The position numbers and the translations under genes are program-made. Shown here piece after piece: positions 27,901 through 42,900 of a stretch of 64,000 nucleotides of DNA. The stretch's first letter is position 1; the number at the start of each line of letters is the position of its first letter. The notes below the pieces were generated by a model that was not told the origin of the DNA, did not search any database, and was given only the letters and a program-made list of their open reading frames with translations. Source of the DNA: Ascaris suum (Eukaryota > Nematoda > Chromadorea > Rhabditida > Ascarididae); NCBI GenBank assembly GCA_013433145.1, contig CM024187.1:19395826-19459825 (forward strand), written 5' to 3'.

Positions 27901-30900
27901 GCGATTATCTGTTCAAATTTTATGCAACAAGATTTTCTCGACGAAAACATTTGCGGCAAGTGGAAGAACAACTTTCAACTTTCTTGCTGCTTCATTAGCT
28001 TTGCAAAAAAAAATTGACCGACCTGCCCAAACAAATGGATCATTGAAACTGCTTAAAATAAGAATGCTTTATTACACAACTGTTGCTAATCGAGAATGAT
28101 GGAAGCATTCAAAGCCTTTAGTAAATAGAATTAAACTATTTGCGTTATACACATGCCGGACGTTTCCGTTCACCATGGAGAAAAAATACGCATTGTGCTT
28201 GTTTCGCGAACCTGAGTTGGATGGGTTCACCCTTGAATCGGTGGTCGGCCGACAGCATTCGTGCATAGATGTCTCTCTTTTTCCAATCATAATAGAGCAA
28301 CTCAGGACCCGATGAATCAACGGCGATCTGCGTAACGGCCACTGCATCTTCTTTTGGGAATGGCATATCATGCAACTGAAAACGGTTATTTCATGCTCAC
28401 TCGTCAAATATATGACTATTTTTTGACAACAGGGACAAGCATTAATACCATTTCGCGTCCAATGACTAAATAAAAATGACTAGATCAAGGAAGTGAACTT
28501 TGAACTTTGGCTTCTGAAGTGTGCCGCTCTTCTATCGAGGCCATGAATGCCTATAAAATCAATTCAAGAAGAAATGATAGAGATTTGAATTCACTTGCAT
28601 CCAGTCTCCGTAAGTTTTTAAAAATGGTTACAGCGATATCCTACCGGTGCGTATGCATGTCATGTTCATCTGCATCTGTTCGTGTAGTGAATTCACCTTA
28701 GAAAAAAATGAACCTTGACTCGCATAACGTAGGTTTTTTCCCTCGGTGTCTCTTTCCAGTTCGATTTACTTAACAATGGAGTAATTGAGCAAATGCGAAT
28801 TTTCCTCTATAGTCCAAGAACACTGGAGGAAAATATGAATTTTCTGGCAGACAACTTGGTCTCATACGGAAGTGCATCATCGATGAACGTAATTTCTAAC
28901 ATCACTAGTTTCTGGCATTTTTGCAAAGGGCTAGTTTGGTTGACGACAGCAGAACGTGCATAAGACGGTGGCAGTCTCACTGGCGGATTACTTCAATTGT
29001 AGGTTCAAGCCAGCCTCCCCAACGATGAACATACCAAATAAATCCCTTTGCGGGTTTCGAGCGCACGTATAGCGGCACGATGCGGTTGCGACCAGAAAAG
29101 GATTCCACGCAGAGGGTCAATGCACAACGAATGCGCATTATAAGTGCTATTTGTATCACTATCAAGTGATATCCTTGTTACTTTTTCACCACTCATTAGT
29201 GCCGTAAATAACGCAAATGGCTCGTAACCGGTATCAAACCAAAACATGCGCCTGAAATTAATATTAAATACATTTGACAAGCAAAACGAACTATAAAAAT
29301 CACATCGGAGCGTAATTGTTTCAGCAACTTTTCAACAAAACATTTCCTCTTTCAAGTCTACAACTACAAAACTAACATTTAAATCCGATGACCGTGATGT
29401 CAGTGGCACTTATTCTATCGCAGCACTGATAACTGTAAATCACTAATATCGTAAAATAAAATACGAAACTTGGTCTGGCAAAGTGAATTGTAAATTGTAA
29501 ACACCGTATATCTTGTCAGCCATTTCGACGGGCTTTGCTTATTTATAGGAACGAGCAAGCTGCTCTTTCCGCCAACTTATGTAATCGGCATGATATGCAC
29601 AAGATGAAACGCCTACCCTTCGGCGATATCCAACGTGAGTCCTCGTGGCTTCTTCAGCGAAGGCACTATGTCACTATCAACAATTGTTCTTCGATAATTA
29701 CCGTTAACTGTTGCTACTGAAATTGCAGCGTGCGACGAGTCAGTAGAATAGGTCGAGAAATAGAGAAGTCCTGCCTCCGCATCTATTGCGAGACCTTCGC
29801 AATTCGGCACTTCTGAAATATAACGTATTGGCAATTTTATGCAATAGAACATTGGCAGTTTTAGCCATCCTGGCATCGGCGTTCCGTAACTCGCATAGTT
29901 CGGTTGCTTATAGGAAAGTGTATTTGGCTAAGGATTGCTCTTGTTTCCTTGTAACTTTCTACAAAGAAGCCACAAATTACATTAAGCCAAAAAACTTTCA
30001 TATTTATAATATTATGAGAGCATGAACTCCTAGCACAGAAGTCAGCACAGCTGTCAGTGGTTCTTCCGCAAAAAAAACTGAGCGTGTTCTCTCAATTTTT
30101 ACAAGTATACGACTAGCATTTGACTGAATAGAATCTGGAGGTCATTTCTTCACTAGGGCCGATTTCATTAGGTCAGAAGGATATGAAAGCTACAAGCACA
30201 CAGTGAAACTATTCGAACTCGAAAATCTTGAGACTAGGCTCTTCTATTAGGACTTTATAAGGACGTTCAAAGTCTCCTCCACTGAAGAAAAAGTAGAAAA
30301 GTTCGTTAGTGAAGCTTCATTAGAACTGACTCAAAATAAAAAAGATGCGAAGCTCAACCGGACGTTTCGCAGAAGCAACTTCTTTAGCCATCGTATTACT
30401 TAATCATGACGGAGATTATTTCTCATGTTTATAGTAAAGACTATTCCAGAAGATTCCGTTAGATATATGAGAGCGAATAGAGTTATTTCTCAAAAAAAAA
30501 ACAGTTTCATGACTGTTACTGCGTAATTTGTATGTATTTTGTTCGATGTATGTTAACTTGATTATTTGTGATTTCTTTTATCAAACATTTTAAACGTATC
30601 AATACCCTGCTCCTCTTTAATGCTTAACACAACCTGACATTATAACCGTTTTATCCTTTGTGTTTCGTTGTGTTGGAAGGCGTCTTAAGTGAATAAACAA
30701 ATAAGCTGCTAAAAAGCACTGGTAAAATTTTCGATGAAACCCGTACCTTTCCAGATGACGGTCTCCTCGCCACCAGTGCCGTTTAGGTAGACCTTCGAGA
30801 TGGCTTTCTTGGTGTCATCAGACCAGAATACGGTTGCTTTACTATGATCGGCAGCAATTGCCTTCACGTTCTGAATATCCTTGCCCGCTATCACTGGGAA

Positions 30901-33900
30901 AACAGCAGCGTTTGGAAAGTCGATGTCGATAGCGTGGATTGCCGTCGACGTGGCGGCAAGCAATGTTTGATTCACAGCTGAAAACTGCTTTATGCGAATT
31001 GCACAGGTTGCTCGCTAAATTTATTTCAAGCAGAAAAGAAGAAAATCACAGTGAAAACTGGTGATACGATCAATGCTAATTCCAAAAATCAGACCATAAA
31101 TTTTACTGATTTAAATAGATGACGCTTTTATAAAGCGCACTAACAATTTAACTGAAGAAGTTCTTCAGTGATCTGCGCAGACAGTGTCAGGAAGTCGAAA
31201 CTGTGCCTTTTGCCAATCTTTCTCATTCACATGAAGATACCAATACCATGAAGACAGCGCAAGCGAAATGGTATTATGGTGCCAAAAATAGTGCTGAATA
31301 AAATCAGCAGATGGAGTACATTGAAGCCATTCCATTAAGGGCATCGAATCATTCTAGAAATCATAAAGTAGTTGGAAAATTAAGTTATCTTCAGCGCATA
31401 TTGCGCCGAATCATGTCATCAACAGCTTTTGAAGAGACAAAGTTGCTGAATGAGATACTGCAATGACAACGCAAGCCATTAAGAAGAAATTTCTGGAGAC
31501 TGGATAACTTGCTTGTTGAACAAATACAACTGTACAGAACGAAAATAACTTATAAAAGCTGGATAATAAACGGACGTATAGGTAGTAAACCTTACGAAGG
31601 CAATTCTGCTTGTTGGGTCCACTCTGTAAACGCATCATGTGAGGGCACGCACAGAGACGACTTGTTGGTGAATTTATGAGACAAATATGTGAACAGCCAC
31701 CATTGTTCACCTCACAGGGATTCTTCGTACCTCGCGGCTGCCGAGATCTGTAACGATTGTCGCACTCGGTGTTTCCTTATCGATACGTAGATAAAAGCAG
31801 TCTGATACTTTCATGCATTGTGATATTTATTAAAAATCTACCGTGAGCCGATGAATGTTTCAAGATAACTCTAGGATAGCTGAGATGTGCCATAAAATTT
31901 TTAGCTAGTATTTTTAATTTTCAATAGCATTTGGAGGAATATCGGAGATCATCCAACAATGGCACTCAAGACATCGCATAAACAAACATTTATAATATGC
32001 TAAAGTTCTATGAACGATCAAAGCGTTGTAAAAAATTTGAATGCAGTATATATTATAAAATCAAATGTGACGAATAAATCAAAATCATCAGCAAATGCAG
32101 TGAGTGCACTGAAATCAAATGCAGCAAGAATGGAAGTCATAAAAAACTGTGACAGCTCCCATTCATGAAGATGAAAAACTATCGAAAATAAAAACGAATC
32201 TAAGGAAGTAGAGAAGTGGTGCAAAAGCAAGCAAATAGTGCATACTAAGCGAGGAAAATTTTAGTAACCGATCTTTGCAACGAAGCCAAAATTCAGGAAA
32301 CAAACAACTAAAAAAAAAACTGTGTGTAACCAAAAGAAATTATAAATAAACTATCAGAACTATGGAAAAGTCCCGCTTGCCTGTGAATAACTTTCACATC
32401 GAATGGCTGTGTAGAAGTTCCTTCAACAATTCGAATAGAACTACCGTTCCATTTATTTGCCTGGAAAAGATTTTTTCAGTACATAATCACAACGAAACAT
32501 AAATACAGGTTTGTTTGTAATCATTAGGCCAATATGTGCAGCAAATATTTATTAATAAGGCTAATGGAGAAACATATAAAAAGCAGAAAAATAGCGGAAT
32601 GTTCGTGCAAGTGCAATTTTAAAAAATAAATCAAAGAAAGAATTTTTGGCATTCCAACCATCGGTGGAAGCCGACAGAGCCGAACTTTTGCATTAAGGTG
32701 ATCGTTCAGGTCCCAGGAGTAAAAAATACGAAATTCCATGCGCCTAGATTAATTTTTGACTAATCAACTGGTAAATAGCTGATGAGATGAAATTTTGGCA
32801 ATCTTTGGCAGAAAGGCAAAAACGAACCCGGATAATAGCAGTAACCCTCCAGTCGGACCAATAAACATGATTGCCAAAAACAGTTATAGCGAATGGATGA
32901 GCAAGATGCGCGTTGTCACGTACGATTTCGCGGTGATCACCTCCTTCGTAGGTAATCGTATGAATGCTATCAGATCTGCAAATTCATTTTCGTTTTTCCG
33001 TGCTTATGACGTTGAAAATGCGAACATATACAAAAGCAATAGAGAAATTCTTGGCGAAAGAAACCCCACCGCTTCAATATAGCAAATTTATGCAAAAGCA
33101 TTAAATCAATCGGACGCAACGGCATCTCAAAAAGTGGACCGCCTCATCTTTCCCCAATGTGACCGATACCTCGTGTTAACAACAGGCTAAAAATGCGGTC
33201 GGATCTTGCAATTTCTTTTAGACTGCAGTCGAGCGGATCTTCAACAAAGCTGACATGCAATTTCTTTCCGTTGCACGTTTATGCACCAACAATAAAACTC
33301 TAAATATGAAGCCACCCTGTTTGTTCTACGCACTAGTGAGATTCACTGAGGTGTAGCCCTTCGAGTCTGCGAGCCCGAACAGTTGAACAGACAGACAGAT
33401 ACGCAGACATGAGAATGTGTAGTCGCCATGACGCATTGTGCAGAAACGCGCACAGTTGTCTGCAGGATGCGTACAAAACAAATCACCACATGGATTCTCA
33501 AATAGATGCTTTAAAATTCAGCCAGTAAACTCAGATTGTCTCCACAGAGAAGAATGCGTACTTAGCAGCAAGCAACCCTCAAGGTTGGAAAACCGCAAAT
33601 TCAATGTAAGATTGATCGGTAAATTCATCGCAAATTTAAGTAGATTATTTCAGATTTCAAAATACCGTTATGGATCTAACAGGCAGACCTATAAAAAGGT
33701 ATAAACCGACGACTTCATTCTGGATACTACTCCATCGAAGACAAAAACGAAAGATGAAAATAATGAATGAGCAATCCGTTGCATCATCTTGCTAATTTTA
33801 GCCACTGCAAGATATTTCGTTAGCGAATTTCAAACTAGTGATTATCACCTAATGTTGTATGAATTCCAATTTTTAAAGGCATTACCTTTACTAGCCTGAT

Positions 33901-36900
33901 CACCTAATACCTTTAACAGCTGCTTTGCATTAAGAAATTTCAGTTAAATGGCATCAAACCAACTTGGCATCAATCCAATATAAGCGTTCAACTGAGAAGT
34001 CACAAGTAAGCCCGTTTGGCCAGCCTCCGTTGACAATTTCAAGCACTCGGAAGAGCACCTTCCTGTCTTGACCTGCCATTGTTGCTCTCTCAATGCGCGG
34101 GTTCGCTTCTTCCCAATCAGTCCAAAACATTACTCCTTTGCTGAAATTAGATTTTTGTACCAGGTTGTTACAGGTGAATAAAAATATATCAGTAGATCCT
34201 TTACTTCTTCTCTCTAAACAGCAGGATTTTTTCGTCTTCTCTTTAGAAAGGCCATCACTTTCCTTTGGCAAACTAAGCGCGTTTTTTTTAAAGATTTCAT
34301 TTTAGCTTACTGTATACAATGAAAACAAAGCAGCGTTATTTGTTCCCTTACGGAGCTGGTCAAAAAACCAAAGTATCATCCTCATTCATTAAGAAGCAGC
34401 TGAATCAAAACGCAATAAAGAGCGAGAAGTGAAAAAGACGCACCTCGGATCAAGTGCCAAAGCACGAAGATTCTTCATGTCACCACGAAGAACAGTAGTT
34501 CGCACTGTACCGTTGAAGTTAGCCACCTAAAATCCACACAAATAATCAACCGAGTGCTGAATCTTTATCATTAATATTGAAAACGTCCAGATATTCGTTG
34601 CACCAAACATCTAAGATATCGCACTGTTCAATCATTTTCTAATTCATAAAAAATAGCGATTCCTACTAAAATAAAGCAATAATATAAAAGGAAAAGTCCA
34701 AAAAGTGAAATAAGAACCGAGAATATGAATCGAAAAATACATTCCACTCATATTGAAGAAACTATCACGAATTTAAAATAGTTTTCGATGAATGGGAACT
34801 ATACTGAAATTTGGAAATATGATTTGCATATCACGAAGGATGGAAAACTTCTAAGGAAATCTACCTCGATTTGATCGAGCCAACTGTCAACCCAATAAAC
34901 ATTTTTTGCCAGCCAATCAACTGCAAGTCCTTCAGCAGTCCAAATGCCATACGATACAATTGGCTCAATATCAGTTAACACTGAAAAGAAATCAACATTC
35001 ACATAAAATCGGTGTTCAATGCAAAACGATAATCGTTACTAAAATATTACATCTCTGGATAACAGAAATTAATCGACTTATAAATTCAATTATAGAACGA
35101 GTGTCTTATAAAAAGCGTTGTATTCCACAGCAAAATATGAAAACAATCACATTTCTTTGGCTTATTACTCATAAAATTTACAACGACTAGTCTCCCTGTA
35201 AACCTATTCCTTTGATGATAAAGCTAAGGATCGCATTAAGCCCTTTCATCGTTATGGGCATCCATCGCAATAAATATTTAAAATATGCTTTTGATGGGCA
35301 CCCATCCTTCTTCACTATCAATGTTCGTCGCGTGGCTTCCAACAGACAAATTTAGCTGAGTAAATCATTGGTATGTGAGACTTCAAATTTGTTACAGGAT
35401 TAACATCAAATTAGGATGCTACTCAATCAGTTTCAATGATTTAATGCACTTCTGATTACTCTGTTACAAAGGAACTTCTACTGTGTATCATATTAGTACT
35501 TACATTGGCCTTGCAGTTTACCCCTGTAGATGATGTCGGCGGCGATATCCGTCCAGAAGAGCCAAATTTCACCGGTTCTCTCGTAATAGTAATCAACCGC
35601 AATGCTGTTCCGTAGATGAGTGACGAGAGGAACGGATGAAGTTTCCGAATCGATTGTAACAAGGCGAATTTCATGTCGATTTGAGTAGATTATTTTGGCA
35701 GGTGCAGGATCTTAAATTAGGTCTTGCCAAGTATCAGATATTTTATTGTCGATTTCAAACAAGAACCAAAAAAAAAAACGACTTTTACATTTCGCACCAC
35801 AATAACTTCCTGTTCAAATCGCCATTTAGCAATACTTTCACAGATGTCTTTAAAAAGCGAATATGCATAAAGAATATGTGAAGAAGCTGAAAATGGAAAA
35901 TTTTTGGAGGCCGGAATTACAAACGTAAAAACTATTTGAAATTCAAGATCGACAACTCTAAGAAATTCGATTAATGAACTATGAATAATGAAATAAAGAA
36001 AAGATGAAAAGTTTGAGAGAGGCATTTAGAACTAATGAGAAAATTATATTCGAAAATGGAATAAGACATTAAAGTTGAAGAAAAATAAAAGGCTCAAGTA
36101 GGCAACTTTAGTAAATTTGATCTAAGATATTAAGAAATAAAGTTGTATCACCTGTACTCTCGCATGTGAATTTATCATCGAGCAGTTCGAAACCTGGCTC
36201 ACAGTGACAATAGCGGGTGCTTCCTTGAGCCCAACATAACTGGCCACAAGCACCAAAAGTGCACGGATTCTGCTCTAAACAGATCGATAGCGTCATTGCA
36301 GTTAAACTCCCCAACAAATATTTATGAATACGAGCATAACAAAATGTGAACCAAAAAACGATCTCTGCTGTACAACTGTAGGATGTTTAACTTCAGTCAA
36401 TAGTCACAACAAAGGCGCAGCAAAGAAGCAACCATTATAACAGATACTCGCTATAGTCACCACATTATGCAATTCCAGAATGGACCTCTGCCGTCCTCCC
36501 TTTCTTCAATCGTCCCTCTCTCCAAAAAACTTCATCCTCACCAAAATGTCCGACTGAAATGGTGGCATTTTTGGATAACATCATGCAGGACGTTCAAAAA
36601 AATTGAGCCAAATCACACTATCGATCACAATTACCATAGAGAACTATTCTTTCATGTTTGAAAAAATATCCTTTTAGAGGGTGGATACTCGAACGAAAAA
36701 TAACGAAATGTTTCTAAATTAGAAACAGCGAAGAAAATGAATGCTGACGATAGCCGAATAATCGAACAAATGTAAAATAACACGAGCCAGCAGTGATACA
36801 AAAATTCCATTATTTATCACTCTAGCATAATCTAAAATAAATCAAATCGCACAGTGCATATCCAACATCTGAGAACGCTTCCAATTCGTAAATTAACAAT

Positions 36901-39900
36901 CAGTAGCACTCGTAATATGTTCTGCGATTTGGTCATTTCGCAGAATTAGAAAAAAATTCACGATTAATTAGACACCACAAAAATCATTTGATTTATTGAT
37001 TTCAGATCGTAAAGACGATCATGCAATAATAGCCGATCATAAATATTGTTTTTGTGGTTGAAAATACGTCCATCAAACAGCGATTTTTTTTCTTCTCCAT
37101 AATACGATAGAGGAGAAAATTGACAAGAAAAGAGTGATTTGTGGACACTCACTAATGCATCTGCGATTATCCTCGGCGAGCATAAAACCTTCCCGGCATG
37201 CACATATATAGCCACTTGGACGTTCATAACACAACTGCTCACAAAGCGATTCCGAACACATTCTGAAAACAGGCAAATAAAATTTACCAAGATTAAATAA
37301 ATTTGGATATTATCGGTTTGAAAATTGCTTAAACTTATTTTAAGCATGGTTTATTAGAGATAATTAATAATTCTTTTAATATGCACTGATGATGAAGTGA
37401 TCTCCTTCAATTACATTATCGCTTTAACTCTTTTCCGTCAGAAGTTGTGTGCCATTAGCGGCACATAATAACGATACACAGAATATTCTTGCCCGTTATG
37501 ATTTGTCGAGGTATTTTGACTTAGTGCTTTAGTGTTGACATGATGAAATGACGTTAGATCACTTAAGATCGGTTGATGTCTTCTTTCATCGACGGTTTGG
37601 TCATCAAACCGTGTCACTGATGGTTCCAAGACTGTCGAATATACAGTATTCCAGCAACACATGTGCGCTAGTTAATGTGCTCCGCTATTTTTAGGACATC
37701 CAAGAAAGACAGATCCCACAGCCTCGTTGCAGGGGATGAAAGATTGTGTAATGTTAAAATAAACGCTAATAGTTCCACCTCGTACTATGCTGCAAATCAG
37801 AGCATTTCCATCACAAAAGTAGAGTTTCCCACAATTTACGCAAATATTAAGCAGCAACCGAATTGTTACAATAAGATCAGCTGCAGTCAACTCTATTTTA
37901 AAAAAAGCTGAATAAGACTCGATTGCTGCCATATTGCCGTACATTCTTCATACCAAACGATCACACATTTGGGTCCTGTCATATTTGAAATTAAACATGA
38001 ATTAAAAAAAAAAACAAACAAATAAAACAACAAGCAATGTGAACACAAATTGCAAAGGGTGTTAGGTAAATCTGAGCACGCCTGCTTTAGAAGAGAATTC
38101 GTACCTTTCATCACAGAGGAAACCTTCGTCGTCACCCATCGGACAGTCAACGATGTGATCACATACGGCCTCCGGCGGTAAACAGGTGTTGCGTGGATCA
38201 TTCGAGCACAGAAAATATGGTGACAAACAACGTCCAGCATTAACTGTCCTTCGTGGGGCTAAAATTAAGTTTCCAAATAGTTTCGATTACAACTAAAATG
38301 CTTCTCTAGTGAAATTTTTTGAAGCCACTAGAAGAATGAAAATCATAGCGACATATTTAAATAACAATAATAGAAGCAGGCCAAGAACAATACACTTTTT
38401 CCGACATCAAGTGAGACCACGCTGTCAATACGGCATTAACGAAAGAATTCAGACAGAAGAGGAAATTAAGGAAAATAAATTGGGCACCCATATAATGAAA
38501 CGGCGAATCAATCATGCGAATGCACAAATCATGTAAGTACCTTGCATAGAGGGCGTGAGATTGGCAAATGCATAGGGAGTGATCGCTCGGGCAGAGGAAA
38601 GAATTATTTCCTCTCTGCCGCAAAATTCTACCTTTTGCTCGCAAAAAATAGAGAACTCACCCTGTGTATTACACAGACGCTTTTCGCAAAGAAAAAACGG
38701 CTATGTTTTTAGCATATAAAATCAAAGCTGCATGAAGTTACAAAAGAACTGAGATGAAACTGATATTTTTGTCAACTAAGCAATATTTGAGAGTCGTTTG
38801 TTTTAGGATACCTTCTTTCAGGATGACAGCACTTTGCTATTTTTGAGAATGGTAAATTTTTCTGGAACGCAATTGAGAGTGATCATTCTTCCCGCCACTA
38901 GTGAAACCTTTTTGGCGAAGCAGACTTTTATTGACGATGCCGCTACAAAGCAGAAAAAGTAGATTGTGATGAAATATGCATCAATTCCACTTCAAATTAT
39001 GCCATTTCATGCTCGAACTCACCGTCACATCGCAACGATATATTGTCAAAGCCTTAATTTTAACTTACATCTAGCATATTTAATGATTCTTCGATAGAGC
39101 AGACAGCAGTTTCTTCGCAATAGTGCATCGAGAATCACGTGCGACTTCATAGCCTCTTCCCCCCTACCCCTCCCTCTTTCTCCATCTCCACCTCTTTTTG
39201 CTCGGCCAGCCATACTGCGGAGTTTTTCTTGATTGAATTCCACAATAGGGTCGCTTTCTTCCCAATGTGAATGCCAATCCTAATTTACAGTATACGAACG
39301 AACGCAGGTCCTATTAAAAAGATCGCATCCATCAGAACTGTCCAGCAAATTAGGCGAAAGGATTTGTTGATTTTCGAACATCAAAAATCAAAAAATAAAA
39401 AAAAAATGGAATAAAATACCGCAATCCTTTTCGTCCGATCCATCCTCGCAATCACGATGTCCATCACAACGAAATTTTGTTGGAATACATCGGCTTTTAT
39501 CTGCACATAAATACTCGTTTGGAGACGCACACGTAAGATTGCCTCAAAAGAAGAAAACATAAATGCGACTGCAGAGAAAAATCTTTTAAACAACACTAAC
39601 GACACTTAATGCTCAAGAAATTTTCTGAAAACTCACTCTCTATAAACGCCTCCAAAGATCACCGCTGAAGGTTGAAAGAACTCATTAGGTTCCCTTCCCT
39701 GTTAACTTTTACCATATGTACCTTCAGATAACACAAACCAACGTTCGCTTCTTTTTATTACTGATGTGCATCAGCTATAACACAACTATGTTAACTAAAC
39801 AATAACTAGAATGAATGAGAATAGTAGGCAAACAAATCGCAATGCTAAGAAATTCATCGTCCGCACATATAGCTCTAATGGCACCTAACTGATAAGAACA

Positions 39901-42900
39901 TCTCACAATAAAAAGAGACTGCCGCAAACGTCTGCGTATTTTAATCAATGAGGCATTGAATGAATAATCTTCTTCCGCTGGAATGCAATTTGTGAATGAA
40001 ACACTTCACTGAAATGAATGTAAAAAGAATACATACCACAATCTTTTTCATCAGATCCGTCGAAACAATCTCGTTGTCCATCACAGCGGAATGACTTTCG
40101 AATACACTGATCAGAACCGACACATTTAAACTGATTTACAGATGGACATTCGTGATGCTTCAAGGGTCGAGCTGAAATATTCAAATCCGTACAAGAAAAC
40201 TACCAAAGAATTCAATAATGGTCATCGGTTTTATTTTGCACTGAAAGCTATTAACTTCCTTCTTTTCATATGCAAATTTGGCAGCGAAAAATTACACTGA
40301 ACTAAAGGTTAGTGCCATTTTGATTTCTTCAATGTTAGGTGTCAGGTCAACATATTGCTTATAACCACATTAAAATTAGAGAGCACAAATATATAGATCA
40401 ATCGTTGTTATGAGCACTATGTGAGGTGCTTTTAATATCTTCTGCGATGTTAAAACGAATGCAACGATTTCGATAGCGAAAATTTCTCAGCGATATTTTA
40501 TGCACTACACTTCCATTGATTCTATTTTTGCTGCCTAGTAGGTTTTCTTTTGAAATTTTATGACGAATAATATCAGCTGAGAACTTAGAGAAACGCTAAA
40601 TTTGAAAACTGGCAAGTTGCCGTTACGAGCTAACACCTAAATGCGAAAAAAAAATAAGCTGCCAAAAAATGCGACACCTTCAAAATCCGAAGATTGAATT
40701 GACGTTTTTCAGTGACAAACACGGAGCGTCATAAAAATTACTTTGTGAAACTGACTGATGCATGATATCACCTATCACATCCTTCTGACATCGTTCATCA
40801 TCTCAGCATCACACTAACAATCCATAACGATCGTAACGCTCCACTGTTAAATTTATGGAAAGAAAAGAAGATGAACATACGACAGGTCTCATTGCTCTCG
40901 TCGGAACCGTCATCACAATCGACTACTCCATCACATAGTAGTGTCGCACTCAAACACGGCAAACCTGGACCACAACGGAACTCCAATCCAGGCAGACAAC
41001 CCTGAATCGCAAGCTTATTAATACTGCCTTTCCAATGCTTAAACCAATGGTGACCGATGAAGCTTGCTCACCGTACTAATGTTACAGTATCAGTGAGGAA
41101 CATGCTTCGATACCCTTCGCAGCATCAACGCACAAAACATACACAGACCCGCTATTCCAATCCGAAAGGTAAACAAAGCACTAGGTGGAATACAATGCGA
41201 GATTTATGAAGATCGCGAACGCTGCTTGAACACGAATAATTGTGCGCCCCTAGTGAATATGCATCTATAAATGTCTGTACCATATTCGAAGCTGTAGCTT
41301 ATTCGAAGCGAAATTTTACCTGATGACAGTGACGTTCGTCTGAGCCATCGCGACAATCAGCCGCGCCATCACAAACATACGACGCAGCGATACATTTCCC
41401 GTTGAGGCAACGGAATTGCGCCACACCACATTCATCTCGCTGTGACGACTCTATAAGCACGTCGCTGGATGCCCTTTATATTAGAATAAATTCTTAAAAA
41501 TTTTTTGGAATAGAGAATTTATTCTGTTTCGAAATATCTATTCCATCTTTCGCCTTGCAAATTCTCATATAACAAGTGTCATTTGTTGGTACAAGAATTG
41601 TGTCATTTGCATATATGTCAGTTTAGTGTCAATTGACATTTGCGTGCAATAATTTCTGCAAGAATTGAGGAGCGCCGAAAAATATACTTATTTGCACATT
41701 TAGTGTTGATATAAAATGGCTTAATTTTGCTGAAAGAAAACAACAAGAAGTATTCAAAAATAATAAAAGTACCACATAAACATCAACAGGCAGCAAAAGT
41801 GAACACAATCGAGATAATATTATTTTCAATTCTTTTTTCAAGACAGGGGCGTCACTTTCAACAAAATGGATACGATTAGGTACTAAAGAAGTACTGAACG
41901 AATAGGAGTTCTAAACTTTAATTCCTGTCTTAACAGTGTTGAGATATAGTGATTGCTAATGATCAGTAAAATATAACGGCTGGCAATAAAATAGCACATT
42001 AAGAGAAAACATAATAGTGAAACTAAAAGATTACAAAATAAAAGATACGGTATCGACCCATATTATGTATGCATTTAAAATATATATAACTGCTGAAATC
42101 ATAGTTCAGACACGAATGAAAGTATAGACTGAGATAAGTTCGACATCTCGCTTAATGCACCCCCCTCCATTCATAAATTCAACAGATCAGGAAGCACGGA
42201 AGAGCAAAAGACGTGACATGTGCTTTTTACAACATAGGCCGCCATACTAAACGTTCCCATCAACGAGCAAAAAGCAAAGACGAAACACTGCCTAATGACC
42301 GCAGGTGCTTTCTGACCGGTTAACCGATTGCAGAATCTTCAAGCAAAAAGATCTGCTGCCTTGCACCTATGGCTTACAACTGAATTTAAAAACTTCATAG
42401 CGTCTTCAAATTCTCATAGCTTTCAAACAAGCTGACTTCGGTTTTATGGGAAGAAATGCGGTTTTAGAGATCATGTGCAGCTGTATTATATAATGTCAGA
42501 ATGAGTTCCTTGCGAAGAATTTACAAAAATAACGTGAGCGATATATGGAAGTAATATATTGATTTGGTATTTTGAAGATATATCCAAAGAAACATGCAAG
42601 GTTGTGTATGGCGAGAGCATGTAAACTAATAAAACGGATTATTGCTCTATCACTCTCCGCACTCTTTTTGTGCGCTGTGTGCCGAATAAATGTTGAATTA
42701 CGCTGCCGAGATTAGTTACATGCAATAGAGTGGAAAATGAGCACAAGCACTTACCACATCCCTCTTCATCCGACTGATCTCCCTCTCCGCAGTCGTACTC
42801 ACCATCACATTTCATCGATAACGGTAAACATTTTCTCGATTTACTGCACTCAAACTTCTTTCCTCTGCAGGTCGACTTCCCTAAAGACAACCGCCTCGAT

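Noticed and set aside
37740..37860. Minus-strand frame [20 protein letters not shown] resembling a propeller blade
   Set aside because: It sits between the last LDLa of cluster II and an EGF, where no propeller belongs. It lacks usable splice sites, and exons 27 and 28 join in frame without it.
39046..39243. Gly/Arg-rich minus frame ([16 protein letters not shown])
   Set aside because: It reflects a purine-rich tract in an intron; no splice or start context supports translation.
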